This document shows positions 35,337 through 45,769 of a stretch of 64,000 nt of DNA, piece by piece. Position 1 is the stretch's first letter. Each line of letters starts with the position of its first letter. This DNA is from Eucommia ulmoides (lineage: Eukaryota > Streptophyta > Magnoliopsida > Garryales > Eucommiaceae): NCBI GenBank assembly GCA_016647705.1, contig CM028339.1, positions 25,831,803 through 25,895,802 on the forward strand. The letters are read 5' to 3'. Both the position numbers and the translations under genes were made by a program. The notes under the pieces are model-generated. The model saw only the letters and a program-made list of their open reading frames with translations. It searched no databases and was not told where the DNA came from.

Positions 35337-36836
35337 TGGTAGCGTGTAAAATACACCGCTACTTACTCTCGCAAGTATACAAGGTCTAAGTTTTAATATA
35401 ATGGATCTTTGAAGATCGGATATCGTTTCCACAGGAAAAGTGTGAATAATTGAATACCGCAATTTACGTAGTCTCATGTTATCCTAACGATTAAAGAAAT
35501 GATTTAAAATTAAACTAAGCTAAACTACAATTAGTGAGTTAATCCTAACTAAGTTGATTAGCTAGGGATTGATTTCATTCACTTAATACATATTTGATTT
35601 TGTTTAGTTAACAATAACGTAGTTTAGGTATCCGACAATCTCGGTTCGTAAACTCCTCTGTCACCTCTTCCGAGTGTAAGACGGGGGAATATGCGACTTC
35701 GTGTTAACAAAGAGGTCCCCCTTAATGTCTTAATGACTCTAGGCCGTGTGAGTCTTGACCCAACGTCATCGATTGCACACTAACTAATGCCCTCCCAGGT
35801 CGTTAGATCGTAACGATGTGTTTACCCTAGTCAGAATCCAGGGTTACCTCTTCCGAGTATCAAACCCTAGATTCTCAAATCCAACCCTAATACCATTACA
35901 AGCATACTAAGATCGTAATCAAATGATAAACACAATCGGACTTAAAAGTAATAACCGTTATAGAAACATATATTAAACCAAACGAGTATTTACATGAATT
36001 ACATCTAATCCAAACTAATCTCTAATTAAACTAACATGATCTTAGCCATTACAATATTAAATCAAGAGGATATAATCAACATCAATAATAAACATTAAGT
36101 ACAAAGATGGAAACAATGGAAGAAAAATCAAATCTCAAAGTGAAGTAGTCCATTTTCGCCAAAGAACAATCCTCCTGAGCTTCCTTTTCTCCATTGATGA
36201 ACTTCCTCTTTTAGCTCTTCAAGAATTGGTCAAGAACACTTTCTAAAACTAATGTAATCTACTTCCTAAATTATCTAATCCTAACTAAGGTGAAAGGATC
36301 TCTCAAAACATCCTCGGGGATTATGACAAAAATTGGGGGAGAAAAGGGTTAAAAAGCAAGGTGTGGAAAATATCTTCAAAATATCTAAAAACAGATATTT
36401 TTGTGCAGAGTGTTACCACCTAGGCGGTGGTTCACCGCCTAAGCGATGGTTGAGTCAGTTAAGCTTCTGTCAGATCTTCGCCTAGGCAATGGTTTCTCCG
36501 CCTAGGCGGTGGCTTCTGGCACAACATTCTGACGTTATTTCGCCTAGGAAGTAGTTTTCTTGCCTAGGCGGTGGTTCAGCACTTCAGCACTCCAACTTTC
36601 TGCCTCTTTTCTACCTAGGCGATGGAATTTCTGCTTAGGCGGTGGTCTTCATGCACCGAAACCCTGTTCTTTACGTTTTGTTCACCGTTTCTCCACCGTT
36701 TTCGCATGTTTATCACTCGTTAACGTCCCTTCACCTGTTTTACACTAAAACAAACTAAAACAAAATTAAATATAACTAATACGCTGAAAAACTAACATAT
36801 TTGGTTTCAAAATAAATAGGTAGTTTACACCTATCA
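35337..36836 (-). repeat. Athila-type LTR C (5' end of the array)
   Basis: 1500 bases, close to LTR A. It carries eight CCTAGG-centred or closely related motifs between 36413 and 36645. Its primer site is decayed (TAGCGTCGTTGCCGGGG on the minus strand). It ends at the ACGGC target duplication. Confidence 0.88.
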
Positions 36837-36841
36837 ACGGC

Positions 36842-37405
36842 TTAGGGGGTTGGAATGCAATCGTGGAGAATCACTCGCGAGGCCGAAAGCTGAGATATGG
36901 CTCAGGGGGTTAGAATGCAGCCATGGAGAATCACTAGCGATGCCGAGAGCTGGGATGTACCTCATGGGGTCGGAATGTAACTGTGGAGAATCACTTGCGA
37001 CACTAAGAGCCAAGATACGGCTTAAGGGGTCAAAATGTAATCATAGAAAATCACTAACGATATTGAGAGCCGAGATACGGCTCAAGGGGTTGGAATGCAG
37101 CCATGGAGAATCACTCGCAACGCTGAGAGCCGGGATGTGACTCAGGGGGTCAGAATGTAATCGTAGAGAATCACTGGCGACACCGAGGGCCGAGATATGG
37201 CTCAGGGGGTCATAATGCAATCGTGGAGAATTACTCGTGACACCAGGAGCCGAGATACGACTCAGGGGGTTGGAATACAGCCGTGGAGAATCACTCGCAA
37301 TGCCGAGAGCCAAGATGTGACTCAGGGGGTCGGAATGTCGTTGAGGAGAATCATTCGCAATGTCGAAAGCTGGGGTGCAACTCAGAGGGTCAGAATGCCA
37401 TCGAC
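36842..37405. repeat. 60-bp tandem array, right part
   Basis: About nine 60-base units with GGCTCAGGGGGT, GGAATG(C/T)A and GTGGAGAATCACTCGC motifs. It is continuous in phase with the left part at 25030-25287 once the nested element is removed. Confidence 0.92.
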
Positions 37406-37615
37406 CGGAGAAAACACAAGCCACATTTCACAAAACGCATTCTTTATTTTGATAAGCAAAACTACAACACTTTGTACAAACTGGAAGTTGTTCACAAAAG
37501 TAGATTATCCCTACAGAAGCTACACTTTAGCCAGTCAGCATTATGTTGGTGCCTGAGTGACACATTCTCTTTTGTTACAAGATCGTATGTGCCCGAACGT
37601 GTAACCCTGGTGACT

Positions 37616-39340
37616 CTATATGTCTCTGGCGCTGAATCCGCCATGAATGTGGTTGATTTCACCATCCACGCACTGGTGATCCTCTCCAGCCTTAGCCCCC
37701 CAGTGGACAGTTGTGATTTTCTCTTCTTCTCTGGGCCTGAGGTTTTCTATGTGGTTCATCGTCGTTAGGATGCTCCTGATTTCCTCTCTGGACGTAGTTT
37801 TGGAGATAGCCTCAATAGATAAGAGTTTTAATCTCCTGTCGGAGCTGGAAACAGTTCTCTGTGGAGTGACCTCGGTCTTGGTGGAACTCACAGTATTGGG
37901 TCATCGATCTCCCGACCAGCCTTAGGGGCGGTGGAGGAGGGAATACGTCTTGCCCTGAGTTTTTTGTGAAGATGGTGGCCATCGAGGCCATGAGTGAGGT
38001 GAATTCTAGTTGATAACGCCTTGGAGGAAGAAGTGGATCCTGTCTCTGGGTAGGGGTCTGAACCTTCTTTTAGTTCGTAATCTTCTCGAGCTTTGGGCTT
38101 GATTCGAACCTTCATTCCTGGGTTTTCTCATCTTGTTTTCTCCTTCTCACTCTCTCCTGGTTGCTGCACGGAGGTTAGCACCATGGAATATAGTCCTACA
38201 GTCTAGAGCTTGATTGAGAGTGGGAGCAGGGTTGGAGTAGAGGTCGTAGGACAATCTCTTATGCCAGAGCTCGTCAACAAAGGCATTCAATACAACAATC
38301 TTAGAAAGATCGTCGCACGTATTTGCTTCTTGATTGAAATGCTCAACGTTATCTCCCAAAGATTCAATGGGCTCCTGCCGAAGAGTGAGAATATGAGCCA
38401 CAATCCTCGGCCTCTGCTCGGACCAACTGAAACGAGCCAGGAACAACTGCTCGAGTTCCCTAAAAGTGGAGATGGACATTAGCCTCAAACTTTGGAACCA
38501 TGTTCTTGCTGCACCTATGACGGTAATGGGAAAGGCTCTGCATCGCATAGCTATAGAGGTCACTTGCATGTTTATATGAGACTTGAACATAGAAGGGTAG
38601 TCAACAGGATCGGACGTCCCATTGTACGGACTCATCTGGGGTTGAGTGAAGTGCCTCAACGCTACTTCTTCCCGAACCTCATCCACAAAAGAAGAATTAA
38701 CCTCCAGAATAACACCCGGTCCTACTCGGCCTGTACCTCCTGGAGACAAGCTTCCATGTTGTCTAAGCGACACTCCATAGCCTCCCCTACTCAGGGTTCT
38801 CCTTAGATCTGATTACCCGCAGCTCAGGTCGTAGGGTGATGGGATGAAGGTGAGTAGGAGTCAACTTCACACTCACACCGACCTTTGTAATCAGACCTGG
38901 TATGCCGATGAAGATCTCGACCATTAGGGGACACTGAAATATCCTTGGCACAAATTTACGTGGCAGAGGAGGTGGAAATCTCAGCATTGCGGAGGGGCCC
39001 TCTTCTATCTTGAAAACTCAAGGTTGTGAGGCGGAGGGTGGCCCTCGGGCTCTTGCCCATTCGGAGTGTCAACGAAAACATCACGGTCTTGAGGCGGCTT
39101 CTCCGACATTGCTGGCTGGAGGGCTGGTCCACCCTAAATAGAGGGTAGTGGCAAGCGCGCGAAGAGGAGTTGTCTATTTGAATTGAACTCTTGTATTTGG
39201 CGTTCAAAGATATCAATCCGAGATACATCCACAGCTCTCGAGGTCTATCCCGCAGCCATAAGTGGCAGAGTAGATGGTCTTTCCTGACCATGGAGGGGGC
39301 AATTATTCTCGTTGGTAGGAGCTGGGGGGTGTGCATTTGG
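37616..39340 (-). pseudogene. Tat-like gypsy gag with zinc-finger-like end, broken
   Basis: Reading down from 39340, an N-terminal region of low recognisability (38790-39336) leads into a gag core at 38147-38773: LRHFTQPQMSPYNGTSDPVDY, MRCRAFPITVIGAARTWFQSL, STFRELEQLFLARF and ESLGDNVEHFNQE. After a frame change comes a C-terminal segment with EYCEFHQDRGHSTENCFQL (about 37840-37900), the C-x-H-x-H-x-C pattern typical of Tat gag, and finally INHIHGG at about 37640, the usual start of the protease region. The frame stops there and pol never begins. Frame changes near 37890 and 38115 disable it. Confidence 0.75.
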
Positions 39341-39473
39341 ATATTTTTACATGTCTTCTGGTTCTTATGTTTTGTGTCTATCTAACTAGACCTTGTGATC
39401 ACCCAAGCTTAACTGAGCAGAAAGTAGTGATCAATGGAAGACTTTTTGCACGTTCCCACAGACAATTCCAAAT

Positions 39474-39817
39474 TGTTGGTGCATAAAACTGGTACACCTC
39501 AAATATGGTCCAGTTGAATGATGGGTAGGTACTCTTGCTGAGGTGGAGTCGTTAGTTGAAAAGTCCTCGAGTGAGTTGCATTGGGTTATGGGAATATTGA
39601 CCTGCTGTGTCTAGAGTCCTGCTTCTCAGGAAGTGTACCTACAGAAGGCTCAGACCAGGAATTATCCCGGTAAAGCCCCTCCAGCGTGGTAATCAGTGCT
39701 CAAACAGAAAATGTACAGTAATGCAGCAAATAAACAAACGAACTCGCGTGTAATGTAAATTGTATTCAAGCGTATCTCAGGCTTGCATAGCCCCGATATA
39801 TATAGGAGTTGGACAAA
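39474..39817 (-). repeat. 5' LTR of the outer Tat-like element, U3 missing
   Basis: Matches 22592-22930 over about 340 bases, up to the minus-strand TATA box (TATATATCGGGG, 39793-39806), then loses similarity within about 12 bases. So only R and U5 remain. The neighbouring primer-site-like sequence ends at 39473. Confidence 0.78.
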
Positions 39818-40880
39818 ACATCACCAACCATATTTAAATTCATTCACTCACTATCCCAAATAATATTTAACATCATTCATTCACCCCACAACAGTGTCGA
39901 CAAAACATCACCAAAAAGTTTACATAAGCACTAAACTCTCAAAAATTATATTCATTTTCACCCAAATTCCAAAAAACATTTCACCCAAAAAGTTCATAAG
40001 CTATTCAACATACATTCCACTATCCAAAAATTCATTAGTGGCTTAGAAAAAAATTTCATGTATGTGTCCCAATCATCTATTCATCCCGCATATCATTCTT
40101 CCAAATAAACTTGGTTCAAATTGCCACTTTCATTTATGCCACAATTGTAACTCTTTCCAAGACACAAGCATTTGCTACACATTACCCGACAATAATACTT
40201 TGTAGGACTAGATAATGGTTGTCCGTAGATACGGCTGAACGTGCTGGTTTATCCGGTGGCAACGGAATCAAAAGTATATCGCTTGGATCACCGACATTAC
40301 ATGGTTGCACTTACGAAACACCAAAGGCCTGAATATTTGGGAACCAATCCTAAAAAGGATACGTTATTTGAACACATAAACCTCATATAGTAATTATTAG
40401 TTAAAATGTTGTCCAAATTCTTATAGGACAATATTCAATAAGAAATGGAAGGAGAATTCAATTTTTACACATTCAATGGCTTGAATGCTATGGCAATGAA
40501 ATTTAGAATTCGGAATGATAATGAGAGAGAGATTTTCATTAATTTCTTTAGAATACTTCAAGTCTGCAGTTCAAATCTTTTCCCTTCTAAACTCATTTTC
40601 AAGGTTGTAAATTTTGCTTGAACCTCTCTTGTATCTTGGTGAAGTTATAAACTTTTCAAGTCATTTGATATGGTTATAGATTTTTTAAATTTATAAAATA
40701 AATGGAGATCTCATTCTAGTCATCATGGCTTTCCGCCAAAGGTTCATTATCAAACTCTGAAACTACACACTGGGAATAGGTCCAAGTCTTTTTTTTTAAT
40801 TATTATTATTATTCTTTCTTCAACTCATGAAAGAAAAGAGGTTAATCCCCAAAGCATCTGATGCTTCACAGACTCCAAAT
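39818..40880. other. Spacer; no gene recognised
   Basis: AT-rich sequence with repeated CAAAACATCACC and CATTCATTCACC phrases at 39818-39930. A slightly GC-richer block at 40190-40330 has a minus-strand stretch with DPSDILLIPLPPDKP in one frame that I cannot assign. It ends at the CCTAC target duplication. Confidence 0.35.
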
Positions 40881-40885
40881 CCTAC

Positions 40886-42607
40886 TGATGAGTAGTTTAC
40901 TTATCAATAAATAAAGTACTTTTAGATTCAAATATTTGTGTGTTTTTAAGAACTTTTGTTAGTTTAATGTGTTTTTGTATTGTTTTATAAGTTTTTGAAT
41001 AAATGAGATAAAATATGCAAATTTTCTACAGGTGCAGTAATATCAAAGCCAATTTTGAACACTATTAAATTCAATTTTGAAAAACATCAAAACATGGAAG
41101 TTGTAGAGATCTATCTTATATTTTCATAGGTTTTTGAATCACCTCAATCGAAGTTCGGACGAGAAAGTTATGGCCAAAAGAAGAATCTAGTGTCGGCACT
41201 GCCTGGACCACCACTGTAGTGAACTTTTCCACCGCTGCAGTGGTGATCCGTCAATGAGTTTATTGCCCTTTCATCGCTGCATCGGTGAGAAGCACCGCTG
41301 AAGTGGTCTGGCACCAGCTGTAAAGTATTTTTCTTGATATTTTGAGATATTTTTGCATCCTCTACTTGATCCCACTCATCCCCATCAAATCTAACACATT
41401 TTTGGGATATTTTAAAGATACTTGAGAGCTCAAGATCAAGAACCAAGAGGAGAAATCATCAAGATAAGAAGAGGAAACAAGATCAAAGCTGATTTCGCTG
41501 AAGTAGAACACTCTACTTCACAAATTTGCTTTCATTTCCATGTTTCTCTCTTTGTTCTTAAACTTTGTAGCTTGTATGATGATATTATTCTTATGTAATG
41601 TTGAATATTGGGTTATAATCATGAGTAATTAAGTATCTATTGTCTAGGTATTTGATTGAGTTCATGAAAACATTTTTGGGAGTCTTGAGAGCTCCAAGAC
41701 ACATACCAACCAAGAGGAGATCATCATTTGAAGAGGAGAAATCAAGATCGGAGTGGAAATCACGGACGTGCAAGCGTCGGTTCTTCGGATAACGGTTAGT
41801 CTCCTTTGATTCTCTCTTTATTTCTTAGTTTGGTTGGTTGTTTTATATATGTTTAGCATATTTTTAGTTGTATATAGGGCTATGGCCATATATAGTTAAA
41901 CATATATTGTCTAGGGAGCGATGTGCTTCATGAAAACGTTGTTTGTATAAAATTGATATTTTGTTAACAATTGTTCTTGTCTATTCAATTGTGTTTATCG
42001 TTCTTCCACGTTTATATGATTATTATGATATATTGAGAATACAGGGTTTGACACTTGGGAGAGGTAACCCTAACTTTGGACTAGGGTTTAAATACAACGC
42101 GACGATCTAATGACCCGAGAAAGCGTTAGAAAGTGTGCAATCCGTAAGGTTAAGGCGAGACTCATGTGACCAAGTATCATATAGACGGTCGAGAGGGACT
42201 TCGGCGTTAATGCGAAATCACATATTCATTCACTTTACACTCGAGAGAGGTAGTGAGTAAGATTTCGATACCTAGATTGTCGGATAGATTTGAATGTCGT
42301 TAATGTAAACTAGATTGAAACGAACACGTTTAAGTAAACAAAATTAATCCCTAGACAATTTACTCCCTTGAACGTCAATATTAGTATATTAGGTTAATTA
42401 GTTTAATTACTTAATTATTTTAGTATATTATTTTATTAACAAAAATATAAATCAAGTTGCCTATATAAAGGTAGGTTATGACAATCGTGGTTCTCAACGA
42501 TCATCTAATCCAATCCTTGTGGATACGACAACCCTTACTCTTCTCACTCTACTAAAACTTGACCCGTACACTTGCGGTGAAAGTAGCGACATAATATTCC
42601 GCTACCA
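40886..42607 (+). mobile_element. Solo LTR, Athila-type superfamily
   Basis: 1722 bases flanked by CCTAC (40881-40885 and 42608-42612). It begins TGATGAGTAG and ends GCTACCA, the same orientation-specific ends as LTRs A-C, and shares with them the block that reads GCGACATAATATTCCGCTACCA at its 3' end as well as the TCGAGAGAGGTAGTGAG type block. No internal region, primer site or purine tract lies on either side, so it is a solo LTR left by recombination. A short duplicated block with ACCAAGAGGAGA (41442 and 41708) is internal. A palindrome cluster with a CTGCAG core is at 41200-41300. Confidence 0.87.
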
Positions 42608-42612
42608 CCTAC

Positions 42613-43005
42613 CCTACAAAAATACCGACAAATTTTTTTAGGTCTAATCCCATTCAATTTGCACCATTAGTCTCCTAAAAATTTTCACTACAGTCTTAGG
42701 CCTTACTTTCACCTGCTACACCCCTATCCATGAGAATGCACAAGTCAAGCTCATATATTCGATAAAAATAAGAATTAAAAATTGTTATTCTCCTATTTGT
42801 ACAATATTTTTGCATAAAAAAGAAAATCAATGCTCATATATTAAAAATAAAAAATAAAGAGTTTTTCTTGTCTCCATTTACATGGTGAAATTTTGTTGCA
42901 TCATTCCCAAGAAAATCAAGGTCTTTTTCAAACCTGTGAAGGGGTTATTTAAAAATAAAAATAAAAAAAATCCAAGTCTTTTCAGTTCCAATCCCGTGAA
43001 GGAGC

Positions 43006-43061
<56 letters not shown>

Positions 43062-45588
43062 ATCTTTCAGGCCTTGGGAAGAGGGCCTCTTTAGAATGTT
43101 TCAAATCTTTTAACTCCACGAAAAGGACGTGTCAAGAAAGAATTTGCATGGTATAGTCCATGTTTTCAATAATAATAATAATAATATTCAATTTTGTGAT
43201 GAAGTTATATTCGCATATCGAGACCATGCATCCATACATAAACAAAAAATGATTTGTGCGTATTAAAAAATCTCGCTTACATGATGAAATCGGGACTAAA
43301 TATCAAGGGCATGGGTTTTGAAATAAAACTCCTAGCGCTTTCATATCTAGCTTATATCTATCAAAATCTCATTTTCACACATGAGGTAACTGCAGGAATC
43401 AAAAATTAAAATCACTAGTGAAATATAAAAAATTTAAATCACAATCAATACATTGTTCCTCTAAGCCAAATCTATCTTTATTAATATTAAAATAATAAAA
43501 TTTGGCATAATTAAATTATATTTAATTAAAGGTGAACTATTTAGGTGTTTCAGCTTCAAAACTGGTAGTTTTCGAGGCATAATCTGAGAAGGTTCTTTCC
43601 GAGAGTAGCTGGACACGATTAGAAAAAGGTAACAGAGAATGATTCTCTTAGAAATAACACAAATGTATTACCTCTAATATTATCCACACAGAAAAATTCA
43701 GAAAGAAAAGTGTCAAATTTTTTAATTAAGGAGTAATTCTAATCCCAAGAAACTATAATAGCTTTGATTTGAATATAGACGATAGTAAGATTCAAATTAG
43801 TGAATGCGAATTACAAAAACAGAAAATCTCATATAAGAATTGGCTTGGCCGAATTTCTTAAGAGGAGGCCGAATTTCTCATAAGGTGGGAGGCCATTAGG
43901 TCTTCCATCCTTATAAAATCTATTCGGGATTCAAAATCTTGGGCCGCTTATTTTCGTATTTTTATTGGTCCCCGAACTTCTAAAGTTCAGTATTAGTATC
44001 CATTCATTTTTCAAAAACTTTCTAACTTCTATTTTTCATGGTATGTGACCCATTAGGTTCATACAAAAAGTTAGATGGTGAAAATGAATAATTAATTATT
44101 TTACTAATAAATTAAAATTAGAACAATTCTAATTTTTCCTTCCAAAAGAAAACTTTTTCCCTAATGATATTTTCTCCGTCTATGAGTTACGTCTACCCAC
44201 ATATCACAACCATGTTCAGTTGATAGGAATTTCACTAAAACAAACTCCTTATATATGATTTTCGTATTATATGATCTCTCTATCTTATATTCTCGAAAAA
44301 AACTAACAGGGTGTGAAATAGTTAAAAATCCCAAGTCCAATCATGTGTATTTTGATTTATAATATAATTCCTAGTAATAACAATTAGAATCTCATCCCAA
44401 TCATCACATTGCTCTGACTAGAGAGTTGGTGAATTATATTAAATCGAATAACATAGATATGTCTCTCCTTACTAAGAGTGATAAATTCTTTTGTTTATAC
44501 TCATATATTCACATGTATGTCTCGCTATACCAATGAATAATTTTAAAGTCTCGTAGTTAAAGTACAAAACTTAGTATTATAAAAAAAATAAAATAGCAAT
44601 TCATGCATGTAACGCACAATACCTGATCAAGTTAAAAGATCACAGATACAATCACACCTCATATATCTTATTTTGACATTAAGCAAAGTTACCATATAGA
44701 ATATTAAGGATGAACGCATTCAGTTCCTTACTACACTACGATGCCCCTTGTTGTTGTTATAGTATCTCGTACTAATGGTTTGAGATTCATCACTCTCAAA
44801 GAGAAAACAAAAGAACAATCTAGAATAGATTGTTGAAGACCAATTTTCAACAATCCAATAGCGACTAGAAATAACTAAGAATATCATGTTAACAAATTCT
44901 TTTGATCTCCACATTTTAATCATATTAAAGTGCCAAGACACTTCAACTTAATCTCTAAGGTCTACAACAACATTAATTTAATTAAATAATAATATCAAAA
45001 TACTTTTTATTTATTTATTTGAGATTACTACTAGAAACAAGGTTGACTAGGATTATCTATAGGACTTATCCTCACAATAATAGCTATTATATAACAAAAT
45101 TCATAAATTCTCCCTCCTAAAAAAACCATTTGCCCAATAAAATTGGACTTGCATATCAAGTTCATGTTATTTCCATGACGAATGGTACTTGCACACTAAC
45201 ACCATGATTTTTGGGGAGAAAAAAAAAGGGAAGGAAATGATTTCCATTTGTAGGATGAATTCATACTTACATATCAAGTTCATGTTTTAAGAAGAAAAAA
45301 TGTTTTTTTTTCTCATGTGTAGAATTTGGGTTTTCATACCAAGTTCTCATTCCAAAAAGATCCCTGATTTAGTTCACACATACTTGCATATCAAGTTATG
45401 TGATGCATGATTGAATTCGATACATGTTAAATCCAAGACCATGTTTTGCTTAGAAAAACTTTCACATGATAAATTTATGTTCTCACATGCTTGCGTATTG
45501 GGTTTGTGCTGCAATTACGCACAACTACAATAGCTCACAAGTTTCGGTTGTGTTCAATGCCATCTATTTGACTGATTCATTGTTCTTC
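42613..45588. other. Long spacer; no gene recognised
   Basis: Nearly 3 kb of AT-rich sequence with a 50-base A run (43009-43058), an AAT microsatellite near 43163-43185 and several loose copies of a phrase CATATCAAGTTCATG (45155, 45278, 45384). Around 43545-43700 the composition is suggestive of an old LTR, but no ends could be set. Open frames here look like chance. Confidence 0.4.
43009..43058. repeat. Poly-A tract (about 50 bases)
   Basis: Uninterrupted A run following GGAGCCTT. No retroposon body is recognised upstream. Confidence 0.9.
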
Positions 45589-45593
45589 ATAAG

Positions 45594-45766
45594 TGTTAGA
45601 ATAATTGAAAACTGGAATGGTAAACATGAAACGATTGTATTGATGTTCAGGAAAATAGGGTACATTACATAAATATACAATAGGAATATTTATAGGGGAC
45701 TAGGGAACCCTAGAGTTAGGGTCTTGACCTAATGGGTCAAGCTCAAATATTACATTAATATTAACA
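45594..45766 (-). repeat. 3' LTR of the third copia element
   Basis: 173 bases; partner of 50995-51168 (174 bases). Contains TATTTATAGGGG as the likely TATA region on the plus-strand reading and CCTAATGGGTCAAG shared between the copies. Confidence 0.85.
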
Positions 45767-45769
45767 TCT

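Larger units (their letters stand above)
25288..36836 (-). mobile_element. Athila-type gypsy insertion with three LTRs
   Basis: The 11.5-kb block is bounded by ACGGC on both sides (25283-25287 and 36837-36841). It contains three LTRs in the same orientation: A 25288-26743, B 30960-32653, C 35337-36836. Each starts TGATAGGTGTAAA and ends TACCA on the minus strand. A and B are each followed, going up in coordinate, by a purine tract (TTTGGGGGTAT on the minus strand), and B and C are each preceded by a tRNA-Asp-type primer site (TGGCGCCGTTGTCGGGG at B; a mutated form at C). Two internal regions therefore lie between three LTRs. Outer LTRs A and C are close relatives; B is clearly diverged. No pol is present. 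Confidence 0.83.
22592..39817 (-). mobile_element. Tat-like gypsy element (gag only) split by a nested insertion
   Basis: Related LTR sequences occur at 22592-22930 and 39474-39817, both starting TGTTGGTGC on the plus strand and sharing long blocks such as GCTGAGGTGGAGTCGT and CAGAAGGCTCAGACCAGGA. Between them on the minus strand is a gypsy gag (37616-39340) followed by a 60-bp tandem array. The array is interrupted by the Athila-type insertion at 25288-36836. Beside the right LTR a primer-site-like stretch reads TTGTCTGTGGGAACGTGC. No pol is present, so the element was non-autonomous or deleted. The right LTR lacks the U3 part seen in the left one, so the outer right end is missing. Confidence 0.72.

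Noticed and set aside
36842..37405. Regular 60-base repeats that might suggest a CRISPR-like array
   Set aside because: Units are contiguous, without unique spacers, in a plant retrotransposon context, so it is a plain tandem repeat.
40190..40330. Possible gene fragment with DPSDILLIPLPPDKP on the minus strand
   Set aside because: The frame breaks on both sides and I cannot assign it to a family.
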